From positions 1-39,231 of the forward strand of contig JAMPAU010000012.1 in the NCBI GenBank assembly GCA_023667045.1: a DNA stretch of 39,231 nt. The letters are read 5' to 3'. This DNA comes from Ruminococcus flavefaciens (GTDB lineage: Bacteria; Bacillota; Clostridia; Oscillospirales; Ruminococcaceae). A program made the position numbers and the translations under genes. Under the pieces are notes generated by a model. That model was not told the origin of the DNA and did no database searches. It saw only the letters and a program-made list of their open reading frames with translations. This document shows, piece by piece, positions 13,036-21,427 of this stretch (within the stretch, counting starts at the first letter, position 1; the number at the start of each line of letters is the position of its first letter).

Positions 13036-15486
13036 GATTGGAAGTGAAACTATAGCCTCAAAAACGTCTCCGTCAATGGTGATTTCAAAAGTTCCTCCGC
13101 AAGCCTCAGTGAAGCTTTTAGCGATTGAAAGACCTAATCCGTTGCCTTCGGTTGTGCGGGATTCGTCGCCACGTGTGAAACGTTCCGTTATTTCTTCCGG
13201 AGTGAACTTTATCTCATAGGACGATATATTTTTTATCTTTATTGTTACCGTGTCTATAGTTCGGCTGAGTGTGAGATAGATTCTTGTATTGTCAAGGGAG
13301 TATTTCAGAGCGTTGTCAATGATATTCTGTAAAACTCTGTACAGTCTTTTTCCGTCGGCGTATACCGGAGCGTTTTCAGTGGAAACCGTCTTGCGTATTT
13401 CCTTTCCGGAATCTGTTATTCTGTCGGTCATGTCTCCTAAAACCTGCTCCATGAGTATTACAGCGTCAATCATCTCAAAGTTAATATCAGTACGGCTTGT
13501 AGCTTTGGCAATATCGAAAACGTCCGATACTATTTCGCTGAGACGAGCAGATTTATTTTCAAGTATTTTAACATAGTCTCTTGCAACTGGCGACAAGTCT
13601 TTTTCCATAGACAGCAGATTGATATAGCTTATTATTGAAGTCAGTGGTGTCTTGAGGTCGTGGGAGACGTTTGTTACGAGTTCTATCTTCATTTTTTCGG
13701 ACTGTAGTTTCTTGTCAACTGCTGTCTGTATGCCGTCCGATATGTTATTGAGTTTTTCGGTCAGAGTGTATGTCGGGTAATCCATGTGTACTTCTTTAGG
13801 GGAGTAGTCACCGCCGTAAATGTCGCTGATATGCCGTGAAAGTTCATTAACTGCATTTATATCTTTAAGACTGAAATATATATACACTGCAAATATAATC
13901 ATCCATACAACAGGCTCTGCATTGATTGCCATAGAAAACATTGTTGCAAGAATGAAAATACCGAGTTTTATTAAGAATCTTCGGGCAAAGATGTTGTTGT
14001 CAGCCATATCTCTTGAAAAGCCTGCATCTCTGACTACCTTTAAAACGGATTTTACTTTTCCGTATATGTGTTTAATGATTTTCCATGCAAATTTCCATAT
14101 ACGACTGAACAGGGTGGTTTTCCAGAAACTCCGGCACTTGAAACGTTTAACAATGCTGTTCACGCACATTGTTATAAGTGCAAGAAGTGCCGTCCAGCCA
14201 GTTGTCCACATGAATATTGAAACGCTTCTGTAGTCTTTGGAATAGTCAAGCAGGAAATCGTTGAAATCGTCCAGTAGGTCAACACTTAGGACTGCACCGA
14301 AAAATAGTAATACTGCTGTGGCAATAACTGCTTCTGCCCATATATTGTCGGTTTTGCTGAGGACGAATTTCTTCTTTTTTGTGTTATAACCGCTTGTCAC
14401 TACAAAGAATCCCATTAAGAATACCACAACCACTAAAAACGGTATAGCTCCCAGCATAAAACTTGTTATGGCTTCTTCTGCGTTTTTGCGTTCGTTGGCA
14501 ACGCTCTGAATAACCGGCAGTATCTTTGTGGACGGTGTAACGCATATTTTAAGCGGTAATTCATTTCCGATATTTCTGGTGTCGTTTTTTACTTCTACCC
14601 ATTCTTTGCTGTTCTTGTCATAGAGAATGTAGGAATCCGGATTGCTTTCAAGCAGATTTGCCGGAATCTCAACAAATCTTGTTTTTCGTGGTCTGCCGTC
14701 GGCTTCGGTTACTTCCTGTATGTCTTCTTGTATTTCTTCCGTATCTTCATAATAGCCGTCATAGTATTCATCATGGTAATTGTATACGGTCATATCAATA
14801 TTTCTTAAATCGCTGTAGGGAGTGGGTACAGGCGTTGAGCCGTCTTTTTTGTAGTAGATTTTAACGCCCAAATCGTCGAGATAATAGTCAAGGTCTGTAG
14901 TGTCGTAATCGAATACCGCCGTAGCCATTATGCCGTTTATGGTATGCGGAAAATCATAGTATGTCATGCCGTAGTCGGTGGTATACCAGTGATAACCACT
15001 ATAATTGAAATATCCTAATGCCGAATCATGCCGGAACTCTCCATTTATCTGACTTGTTGAATATACGTCGGACTTGTATATATCATCATAACTTTTTCCG
15101 TCGGTTGAAATGGAGTTATTTCCCCACGATACGTAATAATCAAAGTTTTCACTGTCTATGGTTATTCTGCCCTTGTCGTCCATAAGACCGAGACTTTTAA
15201 GGGCGTTTTCGGTGGAAGTCTTTAACTCCTCTGAGCCGGTAAACTTTCCGTTTTCGTCGAGGTTGCGGAGATACATACTTCCGACTGCCCATAATTCAGA
15301 GAATAATTCTTCCTGTTCGTCCTTGAATCCGTTATAGTACATAACGTCATTGTACTGGTCAAACGTCTGCTGAAACGAATAGAACTTATTAAGACCGCAC
15401 ACGGCACATACCGCAAATATCACGCACGCACTTATAAACGCTATAATCCGTGTGGACTTCTGTTGTAGAAAATCAATAACTTTCAT
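12982..15486 (-). CDS. membrane sensor histidine kinase
   Basis: An 834-residue two-component kinase. A membrane helix at about 13-32 is followed by a large extracellular sensor region (33-340) rich in Tyr and Asp. Further membrane helices lie at about 344-366, 383-405, 423-446 and 504-540. The dimerisation domain has the phospho-acceptor His609 (VSHDLKTPLTS). The ATPase domain has the N box (NIIDNALKYS, 721-730) and the G box (GNGLGLSIA, 781-789). It overlaps the response regulator gene by 4 nt. The last 16 or so residues are encoded by the terminator hairpin and probably do not belong to the conserved fold. The ligand is unknown; the divergent binding-protein gene is a candidate partner. 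Confidence 0.93.
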   Translation of the reverse strand: MKVIDFLQQKSTRIIAFISACVIFAVCAVCGLNKFYSFQQTFDQYNDVMYYNGFKDEQEELFSELWAVGSMYLRNLDENGKFTGSEELKTSTENALKSLGLMDDKGRITIDSENFDYYVSWGNNSISTDGKSYDDIYKSDVYSTSQINGEFRHDSALGYFNYSGYHWYTTDYGMTYYDFPHTINGIMATAVFDYDTTDLDYYLDDLGVKIYYKKDGSTPVPTPYSDLRNIDMTVYNYHDEYYDGYYEDTEEIQEDIQEVTEADGRPRKTRFVEIPANLLESNPDSYILYDKNSKEWVEVKNDTRNIGNELPLKICVTPSTKILPVIQSVANERKNAEEAITSFMLGAIPFLVVVVFLMGFFVVTSGYNTKKKKFVLSKTDNIWAEAVIATAVLLFFGAVLSVDLLDDFNDFLLDYSKDYRSVSIFMWTTGWTALLALITMCVNSIVKRFKCRSFWKTTLFSRIWKFAWKIIKHIYGKVKSVLKVVRDAGFSRDMADNNIFARRFLIKLGIFILATMFSMAINAEPVVWMIIFAVYIYFSLKDINAVNELSRHISDIYGGDYSPKEVHMDYPTYTLTEKLNNISDGIQTAVDKKLQSEKMKIELVTNVSHDLKTPLTSIISYINLLSMEKDLSPVARDYVKILENKSARLSEIVSDVFDIAKATSRTDINFEMIDAVILMEQVLGDMTDRITDSGKEIRKTVSTENAPVYADGKRLYRVLQNIIDNALKYSLDNTRIYLTLSRTIDTVTIKIKNISSYEIKFTPEEITERFTRGDESRTTEGNGLGLSIAKSFTEACGGTFEITIDGDVFEAIVSLPITTKSYKKTVGHTGSFFV

Positions 15487-16202
15487 GGCTTGCCTCCTAT
15501 TTTTTCAATTTTATAACCAATGCCCCATACTACTTTCAGATAGCGTGGGTCGCTTGGGTTTATTTCGATTTTTTCACGGATATGCCGGATATGCACCATT
15601 ACAGTATTCTCAACCGAGTATGATTCTTCATTCCATATGCGTGAGTAGATTTCTTCAGCGGAAAATACCCGTCCGGCATTTTCTATGAGCATTTCCGTGA
15701 TTTTGTACTCTGTAGCCGTAAGTCTGACTGGCTCGCCGTCAACGTAAAGCTGTTTGGCGGTTTTGTCAAGAGTAAGACCGCCTATTGTTATGTCGTCTGC
15801 CTTTTTGGTGTCTGCCGACCCTAAACTAAGATAACGCCGGAGATTAGACTTCACACGTGCGACAAGCTCCATAGGGTTGTAAGGTTTGGTTATATAGTCG
15901 TCTGCACCCATTGAAAGACCTAAAATTTTGTCGCTGTCTTCGGACTTTGCCGAGAGTACGATAATAGGAATGTTTCTTGTTGTGCGAATTTTCATCATTG
16001 CGGAAAGACCGTCGAGTTTCGGCATCATAACGTCAATAAGAATAAGCTGTATATTGTTTGACATAAGAGTGTCGATAGCCTCAAGACCGTTGTAAGCCTT
16101 GAAAATCCTATATCCCTCTCTTTCAAGCAGGGTGGCAATAGCATTGACTATATAGTGGTCGTCGTCCACAACTAAGATTGAAGCGTTTTCAAAAGTATCC
16201 AT
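15483..16202 (-). CDS. OmpR-family response regulator
   Basis: A 239-residue regulator. The receiver (about 8-125) has the acidic pair at the start (VVDDD), phospho-acceptor Asp57 (LILIDVMMP), a Ser in VLSAKS and the conserved Lys in TKPYNP. The winged-helix DNA-binding domain (about 140-235) has the typical VENTVMVHIRHIREKI recognition region. It starts at an ATG behind AAAGGA and overlaps its kinase by 4 nt, so the pair is made together. Repeated CATAAGATTT sequences upstream of its promoter are candidate binding sites and suggest autoregulation. Confidence 0.94.
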   Translation of the reverse strand: MDTFENASILVVDDDHYIVNAIATLLEREGYRIFKAYNGLEAIDTLMSNNIQLILIDVMMPKLDGLSAMMKIRTTRNIPIIVLSAKSEDSDKILGLSMGADDYITKPYNPMELVARVKSNLRRYLSLGSADTKKADDITIGGLTLDKTAKQLYVDGEPVRLTATEYKITEMLIENAGRVFSAEEIYSRIWNEESYSVENTVMVHIRHIREKIEINPSDPRYLKVVWGIGYKIEKIGGKP

Positions 16203-16238
16203 AATGGTACATCCTTTCTGTAATTTATTCCGAATATC

Positions 16239-16267
16239 ATTATAAACCCCTCCTTTTCTTATGTCAA
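16239..16267 (-). promoter_or_regulatory. promoter of the two-component operon
   Basis: Minus-strand TTGACA (16262-16267), 17-nt spacer, TATAAT (16239-16244), about 40 nt before the regulator start codon. Confidence 0.85.
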
Positions 16268-16283
16268 CCCCATTTTATCATAC

Positions 16284-16315
16284 AAATCTTATGCTGTTCC
16301 AACTAAAATCTTATG
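16284..16315. repeat. direct repeats, candidate response-regulator sites
   Basis: AAATCTTATG occurs at 16284-16293 and 16306-16315, exactly 22 bp (two helical turns) apart. A related TTTTCTTATG lies at 16254-16263 in the promoter. Tandem direct repeats in one helical phase are typical for OmpR-type regulators, and the location just upstream of the operon promoter fits autoregulation or control of the divergent gene. Confidence 0.5.
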
Positions 16316-16391
16316 AATTTCTTAATTTTTATATTTAGCTAAAATGCACATGATTCAGTGGATAGATTTGTGACTTTATACAAACTTTCAG

Positions 16392-16425
16392 AAAAATTCG
16401 TCTTTTTACGGCTTTAAAATCACTT
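16392..16425 (+). promoter_or_regulatory. conserved element upstream of binding-protein gene 1
   Basis: AAAAATTCGTCTTTTT (16392-16407), nine variable bases, AAATCACTT (16417-16425). The same two blocks with the same spacing lie upstream of the second binding-protein gene. No good -35 box is present, so this may be an activator-dependent or alternative-sigma promoter. It lies about 35 nt before the start codon. Confidence 0.6.
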
Positions 16426-16458
16426 ACATATAAAGGCACTAAAAGGAGGTACTTTTAT

Positions 16459-18750
16459 ATGAAAAAGTTTTTAATATTTATGTCGGCACTGGTTATGCTT
16501 TCTGCAACGGCTTGTGCTGAAAAGTCCGCAACGACAGGTACGCCGGAGACTTCCACAGAAACAAAGAACGTTGAGGTTACTCAGCTCATGTACAAACAGG
16601 AACACTTATCTTTTCCGGCTGATATGTCGGAAAGAATGGGGCTGTACTACCACGACGGAGTGAAGTTTGTCTACAAATCAAAAGACGACAGCATAAAAAT
16701 AATGTCCTACGAAGAAAACATGAATGAAACCGGAGCGTTAACCCTGATAGGTGCTGACGACCTGCCGTATGAGGCTTGTTGCTGTGCAAAACAGGACGGT
16801 ACAATAGTAATGTTCTGTATCTATACGGATTACGGCGAAATCACTGATTATGAGGATTTCTATGAAAACGCCGTACTGTCTCCGGAAATCCGCACATACT
16901 CACCGGACGGTAAACTTCTTGAAACACATGAAGTTGACGGTTTTCATAGCTGGGACGATTTCAGCTTTATTGACGGCTTTTACGAGTACGGCGAAAACTA
17001 TGTCATATCCTACAACGGCGGTTATGCTCTTGTCGCTCCCGACGGCGAAATTCTTAATATGTCAACCGAAAGTCAGAATAATGTCTTTGCTACCGACACT
17101 GACGGCAAACCATACGTATGCGACTGGAAAAAATACTGCGTTACTGACGGCAAAAGGCTTACAATCGACAAAAACAACGCTACAGAGTATGGAAAATATA
17201 TCAACCGTACTGGTTCAGCATTCAGGGGAGCAGGGGACTTTAAGTTATTTATGGTGATGAACGAGGGTATTTTTGGCATTGCACCGAATGACGAACTGAT
17301 ACAGGTTATGGATTTCACGGATTCTAACGTTTCGCCGTCGGGAATTTACTTCGCCTGTTACGGCGGTGACGGAAAGTTTGTCATCTGCGGTGACGACCAG
17401 ACACTTGCGGACGGTATGTTTTTCGACCTGCTGACAGTCCGCCCCGACGACTACACCGAAAACAAAACTAATCTTACATTAGGCTGTATAAACTGGAGCA
17501 ACAACGCACCCGAAATTGCCATGATGTACAGCAAGCAGAGCGACAATTACAATGTCGAAATCAAAAAATATGAGGACATTGACAACCTTAAACTTGACGT
17601 TCTCAGCGGTGAAGCCCCCGACCTTTTTGCATATGGTGAAGCGTCTTTCATGTATCGTTATGCTAATTTCGGGGCGTTCGCCGACCTGTACGGCTACATG
17701 GAAAACAATGATGGCATAAAACAGGAAGATATTCTTGAAAACGTTTTGAATGCTTATGAGTATAAAGGCGGTCTGTACGGCATACCCGTTGCGTTTAACC
17801 TTGAAAATGTATACCTTGCAAACAGCGACGTAATAAGCCGTGACTATTCCTACTGGAATTATGAGGAGTTTTTCAGTTTTGCTGAGAATATGCCCGACGG
17901 TATGTATCTTGGTTCACGAAATTCATCTTTTGCATACCGTGACCATACTTTCAGCAATTTCTTGTGTAACTACAGCAACTGGATTGATTATGACAACTAC
18001 ACCTGCGATTTCAACAATGAGGAATTTATACATCTGCTTGACTTCTGCAATACGGTTGAAATAAATGAACCTTTCAACTGGGAAAAGAACGACTGGGGAA
18101 CAGAACAGCAGGAAATTGAATATATGGAAGATGAATTAAGTGTACTCCGCAAAACTGCACTTCTGTATAATACAAACTGGACAACTGAGGTCAATGATTT
18201 CATTCACCGTCCCATACAGACTGGTCTTTATACGGAAGATAAATGCACTTTCCTTATACCGCCGTCCAATGACAGAACAGGTAGTATTTCAACAAGCAAT
18301 GATATGTGCTTTTCGATTCTCACTGATACTGACTGTCCGGAGGGTGCGTGGGATTTCATGAATTATATTTTAAGTCCGTACTTCCAGAATAACTATTTGC
18401 AGGTAGCAAGGCATTTTACAAGCAATAAGGAAAGCTATGAATACAAAATGAACAAGGATTTTGACGAGGCTAAAAAAGAACTGCCGACACCTATTGATGT
18501 AACGGCTAACGACTGGGGCAATCCCGAAACAGAGGGCATAACATGGAAAAATAAACCTCTCACCGACAGCGACATTGATTATATAATGGAATTTATATCG
18601 CACTTCACAAAGCTGACAGACCATGACGAAGACGTGTATGAAATCATTAACGAAGAAATCCCAAAATTAATAGCCGGCGAGGCAACAGCCGAACAGTGTG
18701 CCGAAATGATTCAGAACAGGGTTTCTATTTATCTCAGCGAACAGAGCTGA
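16459..18750 (+). CDS. solute-binding lipoprotein with large N-terminal extra domain
   Basis: A 763-residue lipoprotein. The signal peptide ends in a lipobox (SATAC, Cys19), so it would be anchored to the outer face of the membrane. Residues about 30-335 form an added beta-rich region with repeated short strands and DG turns that may be a propeller. Residues about 345-763 match family 1 ABC solute-binding proteins, including the YKGGLYGIPVAFNLE stretch and a C-terminal MIQNRVSIYLSEQ. That ending is shared with the smaller paralogue at 21428-22885. No ABC permease or ATPase gene is nearby, so it either serves a distant permease or is a sensor for the divergent two-component system. An AGGAGG precedes the ATG. 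Confidence 0.85.
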   Translation: MKKFLIFMSALVMLSATACAEKSATTGTPETSTETKNVEVTQLMYKQEHLSFPADMSERMGLYYHDGVKFVYKSKDDSIKIMSYEENMNETGALTLIGADDLPYEACCCAKQDGTIVMFCIYTDYGEITDYEDFYENAVLSPEIRTYSPDGKLLETHEVDGFHSWDDFSFIDGFYEYGENYVISYNGGYALVAPDGEILNMSTESQNNVFATDTDGKPYVCDWKKYCVTDGKRLTIDKNNATEYGKYINRTGSAFRGAGDFKLFMVMNEGIFGIAPNDELIQVMDFTDSNVSPSGIYFACYGGDGKFVICGDDQTLADGMFFDLLTVRPDDYTENKTNLTLGCINWSNNAPEIAMMYSKQSDNYNVEIKKYEDIDNLKLDVLSGEAPDLFAYGEASFMYRYANFGAFADLYGYMENNDGIKQEDILENVLNAYEYKGGLYGIPVAFNLENVYLANSDVISRDYSYWNYEEFFSFAENMPDGMYLGSRNSSFAYRDHTFSNFLCNYSNWIDYDNYTCDFNNEEFIHLLDFCNTVEINEPFNWEKNDWGTEQQEIEYMEDELSVLRKTALLYNTNWTTEVNDFIHRPIQTGLYTEDKCTFLIPPSNDRTGSISTSNDMCFSILTDTDCPEGAWDFMNYILSPYFQNNYLQVARHFTSNKESYEYKMNKDFDEAKKELPTPIDVTANDWGNPETEGITWKNKPLTDSDIDYIMEFISHFTKLTDHDEDVYEIINEEIPKLIAGEATAEQCAEMIQNRVSIYLSEQS

Positions 18751-18757
18751 CAGCACA

Positions 18758-18800
18758 CAAAAAAAGAGTTCACCCGCAAGAGTGAACTCTTTAATTATTA
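18758..18800. terminator. terminator hairpin, repeat copy A
   Basis: AGAGTTCAC (18765-18773), an 8-nt loop and GTGAACTCT (18782-18790), with an A run before it and T-rich sequence after it. It ends both the binding-protein gene (plus) and the GIY-YIG gene (minus). It is almost identical to copy B at 19461-19492. Confidence 0.85.
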
Positions 18801-18805
18801 TCAGT

Positions 18806-19435
18806 TTAAATAATTATTAACTTTTCATCTATATCATCGCTTATGGCTTGTTGTGGAGCTATATCACCCCTTTTTATATTATATACTTCAGAATTGATTT
18901 TCATATAAGCTATAAAGGCTGTTTCAAGAGCATCTAAACTGCTATAACCACTGTTTTTAAGTCTTATACATCTCAGTTTAAATCTATGTTTGGCATGGAT
19001 TTTTTCATCAACACATAGACCGGAACTTTTATATGAATGTTCACGCAGTCTTTTATTTATGTTTTTAGACTGTCCGACATAATACTTGTCTTCTTCTTCG
19101 TCATGCAGGATATAGACCCCTTTGACATTCCAACACCTTTCTGGAGCAGGGGAATCTATGTTATAGTTATATTCTTTTGCGTTGTCAAAAAGTTTTTTAA
19201 GATGTACATCATCAATGATATAGAAATTATCTATAGTCCATGTTTCAGGCTCGCTTTCACCAGTAACTAGAAATGTAACATAAGCACCTTTTTTGAATGA
19301 CCATATTTTAACCTCAAAGACACCATTTTTGTTTGCCCATTTAAATTTTCTTCCACGAGTTAATAAAGTGCCGTTTTCATATTCTTTTTTGAAACCCTCA
19401 TTTAATTTATCTGCAAATTCTTCACAATAATACAA
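18806..19435 (-). CDS. GIY-YIG nuclease-domain protein
   Basis: A 209-residue protein. An N-terminal domain of about 100 residues, with no family I recognise (Trp- and Phe-rich strands), is followed by a GIY-YIG domain at about 104-190. GVYIL and YYVG form the signature, R129 lies in the helix, and E171 and N186 are in place, so the active site looks complete. The start is TTG, chosen because AGGAGG lies 8 nt upstream. The gene is alone and flanked on both sides by the same terminator hairpin, which suggests insertion or duplication. It could be a DNA-repair or homing-like nuclease, or a defence protein. The sequence does not decide. Confidence 0.82.
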   Translation of the reverse strand: MYYCEEFADKLNEGFKKEYENGTLLTRGRKFKWANKNGVFEVKIWSFKKGAYVTFLVTGESEPETWTIDNFYIIDDVHLKKLFDNAKEYNYNIDSPAPERCWNVKGVYILHDEEEDKYYVGQSKNINKRLREHSYKSSGLCVDEKIHAKHRFKLRCIRLKNSGYSSLDALETAFIAYMKINSEVYNIKRGDIAPQQAISDDIDEKLIII

Positions 19436-19460
19436 ATAATCAACCTCCTTATAAATGATT

Positions 19461-19492
19461 AAAAAAAGAGTTCACCCACAAGAGTGAACTCT
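19461..19492. terminator. terminator hairpin, repeat copy B
   Basis: AGAGTTCAC (19467-19475), an 8-nt loop that differs from copy A at one base, and GTGAACTCT (19484-19492). It ends the GGGtGRT gene on the minus strand, with a run of U in that direction, and lies upstream of the GIY-YIG gene. Confidence 0.85.
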
Positions 19493-19506
19493 CTTAAAAT
19501 CATGAA

Positions 19507-20505
19507 TTACTTCATAGCCTCTTCAACTGCAACTGCACAGGCAACTGTAGCACCAACCATCGGGTTGTTACCCATACCGATAAGACCCATCATTTCAACG
19601 TGAGCAGGTACGGAAGATGAACCTGCAAACTGAGCGTCTGAGTGCATACGACCCATAGTGTCAGTCATACCATAGGAAGCAGGTCCTGCTGCCATATTAT
19701 CAGGGTGAAGTGTACGTCCTGTACCGCCACCGGAAGCAACTGAGAAGTATTTCTTGCCAGCGTCTGTACGTTCTTTCTTGTAAGTACCTGCAACAGGGTG
19801 CTGGAAACGTGTCGGGTTAGTTGAGTTACCAGTGATAGAAACATCAACGTTTTCTTTCCACATGATAGCCACGCCCTCTGTTACGTCGTTTGCACCATAG
19901 CAGTTAACTTTAGCACGGAGACCCTCAGAGTAAGCCTTGCGGAAAACTTCCTTGACTTCGCCTGTGTGGTAGTCCATTTCAGTTTCGACATATGTAAAGC
20001 CGTTGATTCTTGCGATAATCTGAGCAGCGTCCTTGCCGAGACCGTTGAGGATAACACGGAGGGGCTTCTGACGAACCTTGTTAGCCTTTTCAGCGATACC
20101 GATAGCACCTTCAGCAGCAGCGAAAGATTCGTGACCTGCGAGAAATGCGAAACATTCTGTATCTTCTTCGAGGAGCATTTTTCCGAGGTTGCCGTGACCG
20201 AGACCAACTTTTCTCTGGTCTGCAACAGAACCCGGAATACAGAAAGCCTGAAGACCTTCACCGATAGCAGCAGCAGCTTCAGAAGCCTTTGTACAGCCCT
20301 TCTTGATAGCGATTGCACAGCCTACAGTGTAAGCCCACTTAGCATTTTCAAAGCAGATAGGCTGAATGCCTTCAACGAGCTTGTAGATGTCGAGACCTTT
20401 TTCTTTGCAAACGTCAGCACATTCTTCAATGGTGTTGATACCGTACTGTCCGAGAACAGCGAGAATCTGCTTTTCACGTCTCTCATATGATTCAAATAAA
20501 GCCAT
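19507..20505 (-). CDS. GGGtGRT protein
   Basis: A 332-residue cytoplasmic protein of the GGGtGRT family, named for the motif seen here as SGGGTGRTLHP (about 259-269). Other strongly conserved features are KVGLGHGNLG, LAGHESFAAAEGAIG and the glycine-rich GLIGMGNNPMVGAT near the end. The family is nearly always found beside a NifU-like scaffold gene in strict anaerobes, as here (14 nt apart), so a link to iron-sulfur or sulfur metabolism is likely, but the activity is unknown. The long open antisense frames over this gene point to strongly biased codon use and hence high expression. A good AGGAGG precedes the ATG. Confidence 0.9.
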   Translation of the reverse strand: MALFESYERREKQILAVLGQYGINTIEECADVCKEKGLDIYKLVEGIQPICFENAKWAYTVGCAIAIKKGCTKASEAAAAIGEGLQAFCIPGSVADQRKVGLGHGNLGKMLLEEDTECFAFLAGHESFAAAEGAIGIAEKANKVRQKPLRVILNGLGKDAAQIIARINGFTYVETEMDYHTGEVKEVFRKAYSEGLRAKVNCYGANDVTEGVAIMWKENVDVSITGNSTNPTRFQHPVAGTYKKERTDAGKKYFSVASGGGTGRTLHPDNMAAGPASYGMTDTMGRMHSDAQFAGSSSVPAHVEMMGLIGMGNNPMVGATVACAVAVEEAMK

Positions 20506-20519
20506 TTCAAAAATCCTCC

Positions 20520-21212
20520 TTATTCTTTTCTCGGGTCAACAATCTTAACAGCGTCAGCAACTCTGCCGTACTGACCCTTAGCCTTTTCAAAAGCTGTGTT
20601 AGCGTCATCGCCAGCCTTGATGAAGTCCATCATCTTGCCGAAGTTAACGAACTGATAGCCGATGATTTCGTCATCTTCATTGAGAGCGATACCTGTAACG
20701 TAGCCGTCAGTCATTTCGAGGTAGCGAGGACCTTTAGCGAGTGTGCCGTACATTGTGCCGACCTGTGAGCGAAGACCTTTACCGAGGTCTTCAAGACCTG
20801 CACCGATAACAAGACCGCCCTCTGAGAAAGCAGACTGTGAACGTCCGTAAACAATCTGGAGGAAAAGTTCTCTCATAGCAGTGTTGATAGCATCGCAAAC
20901 GAGGTCAGTGTTGAGAGCCTCGAGGATTGTTCTGCCGGGAAGGATTTCAGCAGCCATAGCAGCTGAATGTGTCATACCGGAACATCCGATAGTCTCAACG
21001 AGAGCTTCCTGAATAACGCCCTCTTTAACGTTGAGTGTGAGCTTGCAAGTACCCTGCTGAGGAGCACACCAGCCGATACCGTGTGTGAAGCCGGAAATAT
21101 CCTTGATTTCCTTAGCCTTTACCCACTTAGCTTCTTCCGGAATCGGAGCAGCACCATGAGCAACGCCCTGTTTTACAGGACACATTGTTTCTACTTCATG
21201 AGAATAAATCAT
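20520..21212 (-). CDS. NifU-like iron-sulfur cluster scaffold protein
   Basis: A 230-residue protein related to the N-terminal scaffold domain of NifU/IscU. It has cysteine clusters in GWCAPQQGTC (about 48-57) and IGCSGMTHSAAMAAE (about 76-90), which are the probable cluster ligands, and a long C-terminal extension. It is larger than a simple IscU (about 130 residues). It is transcribed first in a two-gene operon with the GGGtGRT gene, from a near-perfect promoter. It is probably a dedicated scaffold or carrier for the GGGtGRT protein, and no cysteine desulfurase gene lies nearby. Confidence 0.88.
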   Translation of the reverse strand: MIYSHEVETMCPVKQGVAHGAAPIPEEAKWVKAKEIKDISGFTHGIGWCAPQQGTCKLTLNVKEGVIQEALVETIGCSGMTHSAAMAAEILPGRTILEALNTDLVCDAINTAMRELFLQIVYGRSQSAFSEGGLVIGAGLEDLGKGLRSQVGTMYGTLAKGPRYLEMTDGYVTGIALNEDDEIIGYQFVNFGKMMDFIKAGDDANTAFEKAKGQYGRVADAVKIVDPRKE

Positions 21213-21266
21213 ATAATTACTCCTTTCATATTCAGAGTTTGATAAAAAACCCTGTCGTATAAAAAC

Positions 21267-21295
21267 ATTATAACATACTTTTTGGCATAAGTCAA
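21267..21295 (-). promoter_or_regulatory. promoter of the NifU-like/GGGtGRT operon
   Basis: Minus-strand TTGACT (21290-21295), 17-nt spacer, TATAAT (21267-21272), about 55 nt before the NifU-like start codon. Confidence 0.85.
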
Positions 21296-21389
21296 GTTAT
21301 TATTTATCGGACAAGGCTATTAATTTATGATTTTTTTATATATTATGTAAAAAAATAAACTGCTTGCATAAATATTATATTAATTAATA

Positions 21390-21411
21390 AAATAAAATAC
21401 GGATTTTATTT
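21390..21411 (-). terminator. possible weak terminator of binding-protein gene 2
   Basis: AAATAAAAT, ACGG loop, ATTTTATTT: a perfect 9-bp stem made only of A-T pairs, 17 nt past the stop codon of the minus-strand gene. Its stability is low, so this is a tentative call. Confidence 0.35.
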
Positions 21412-21427
21412 AAATAAAATTTATAAA

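Noticed and set aside
19881-20490. Long open frames on both strands over the GGGtGRT gene
   Set aside because: They arise from biased codon use in a highly expressed gene; they have no ribosome sites and low-complexity Ser/Leu/Val content.
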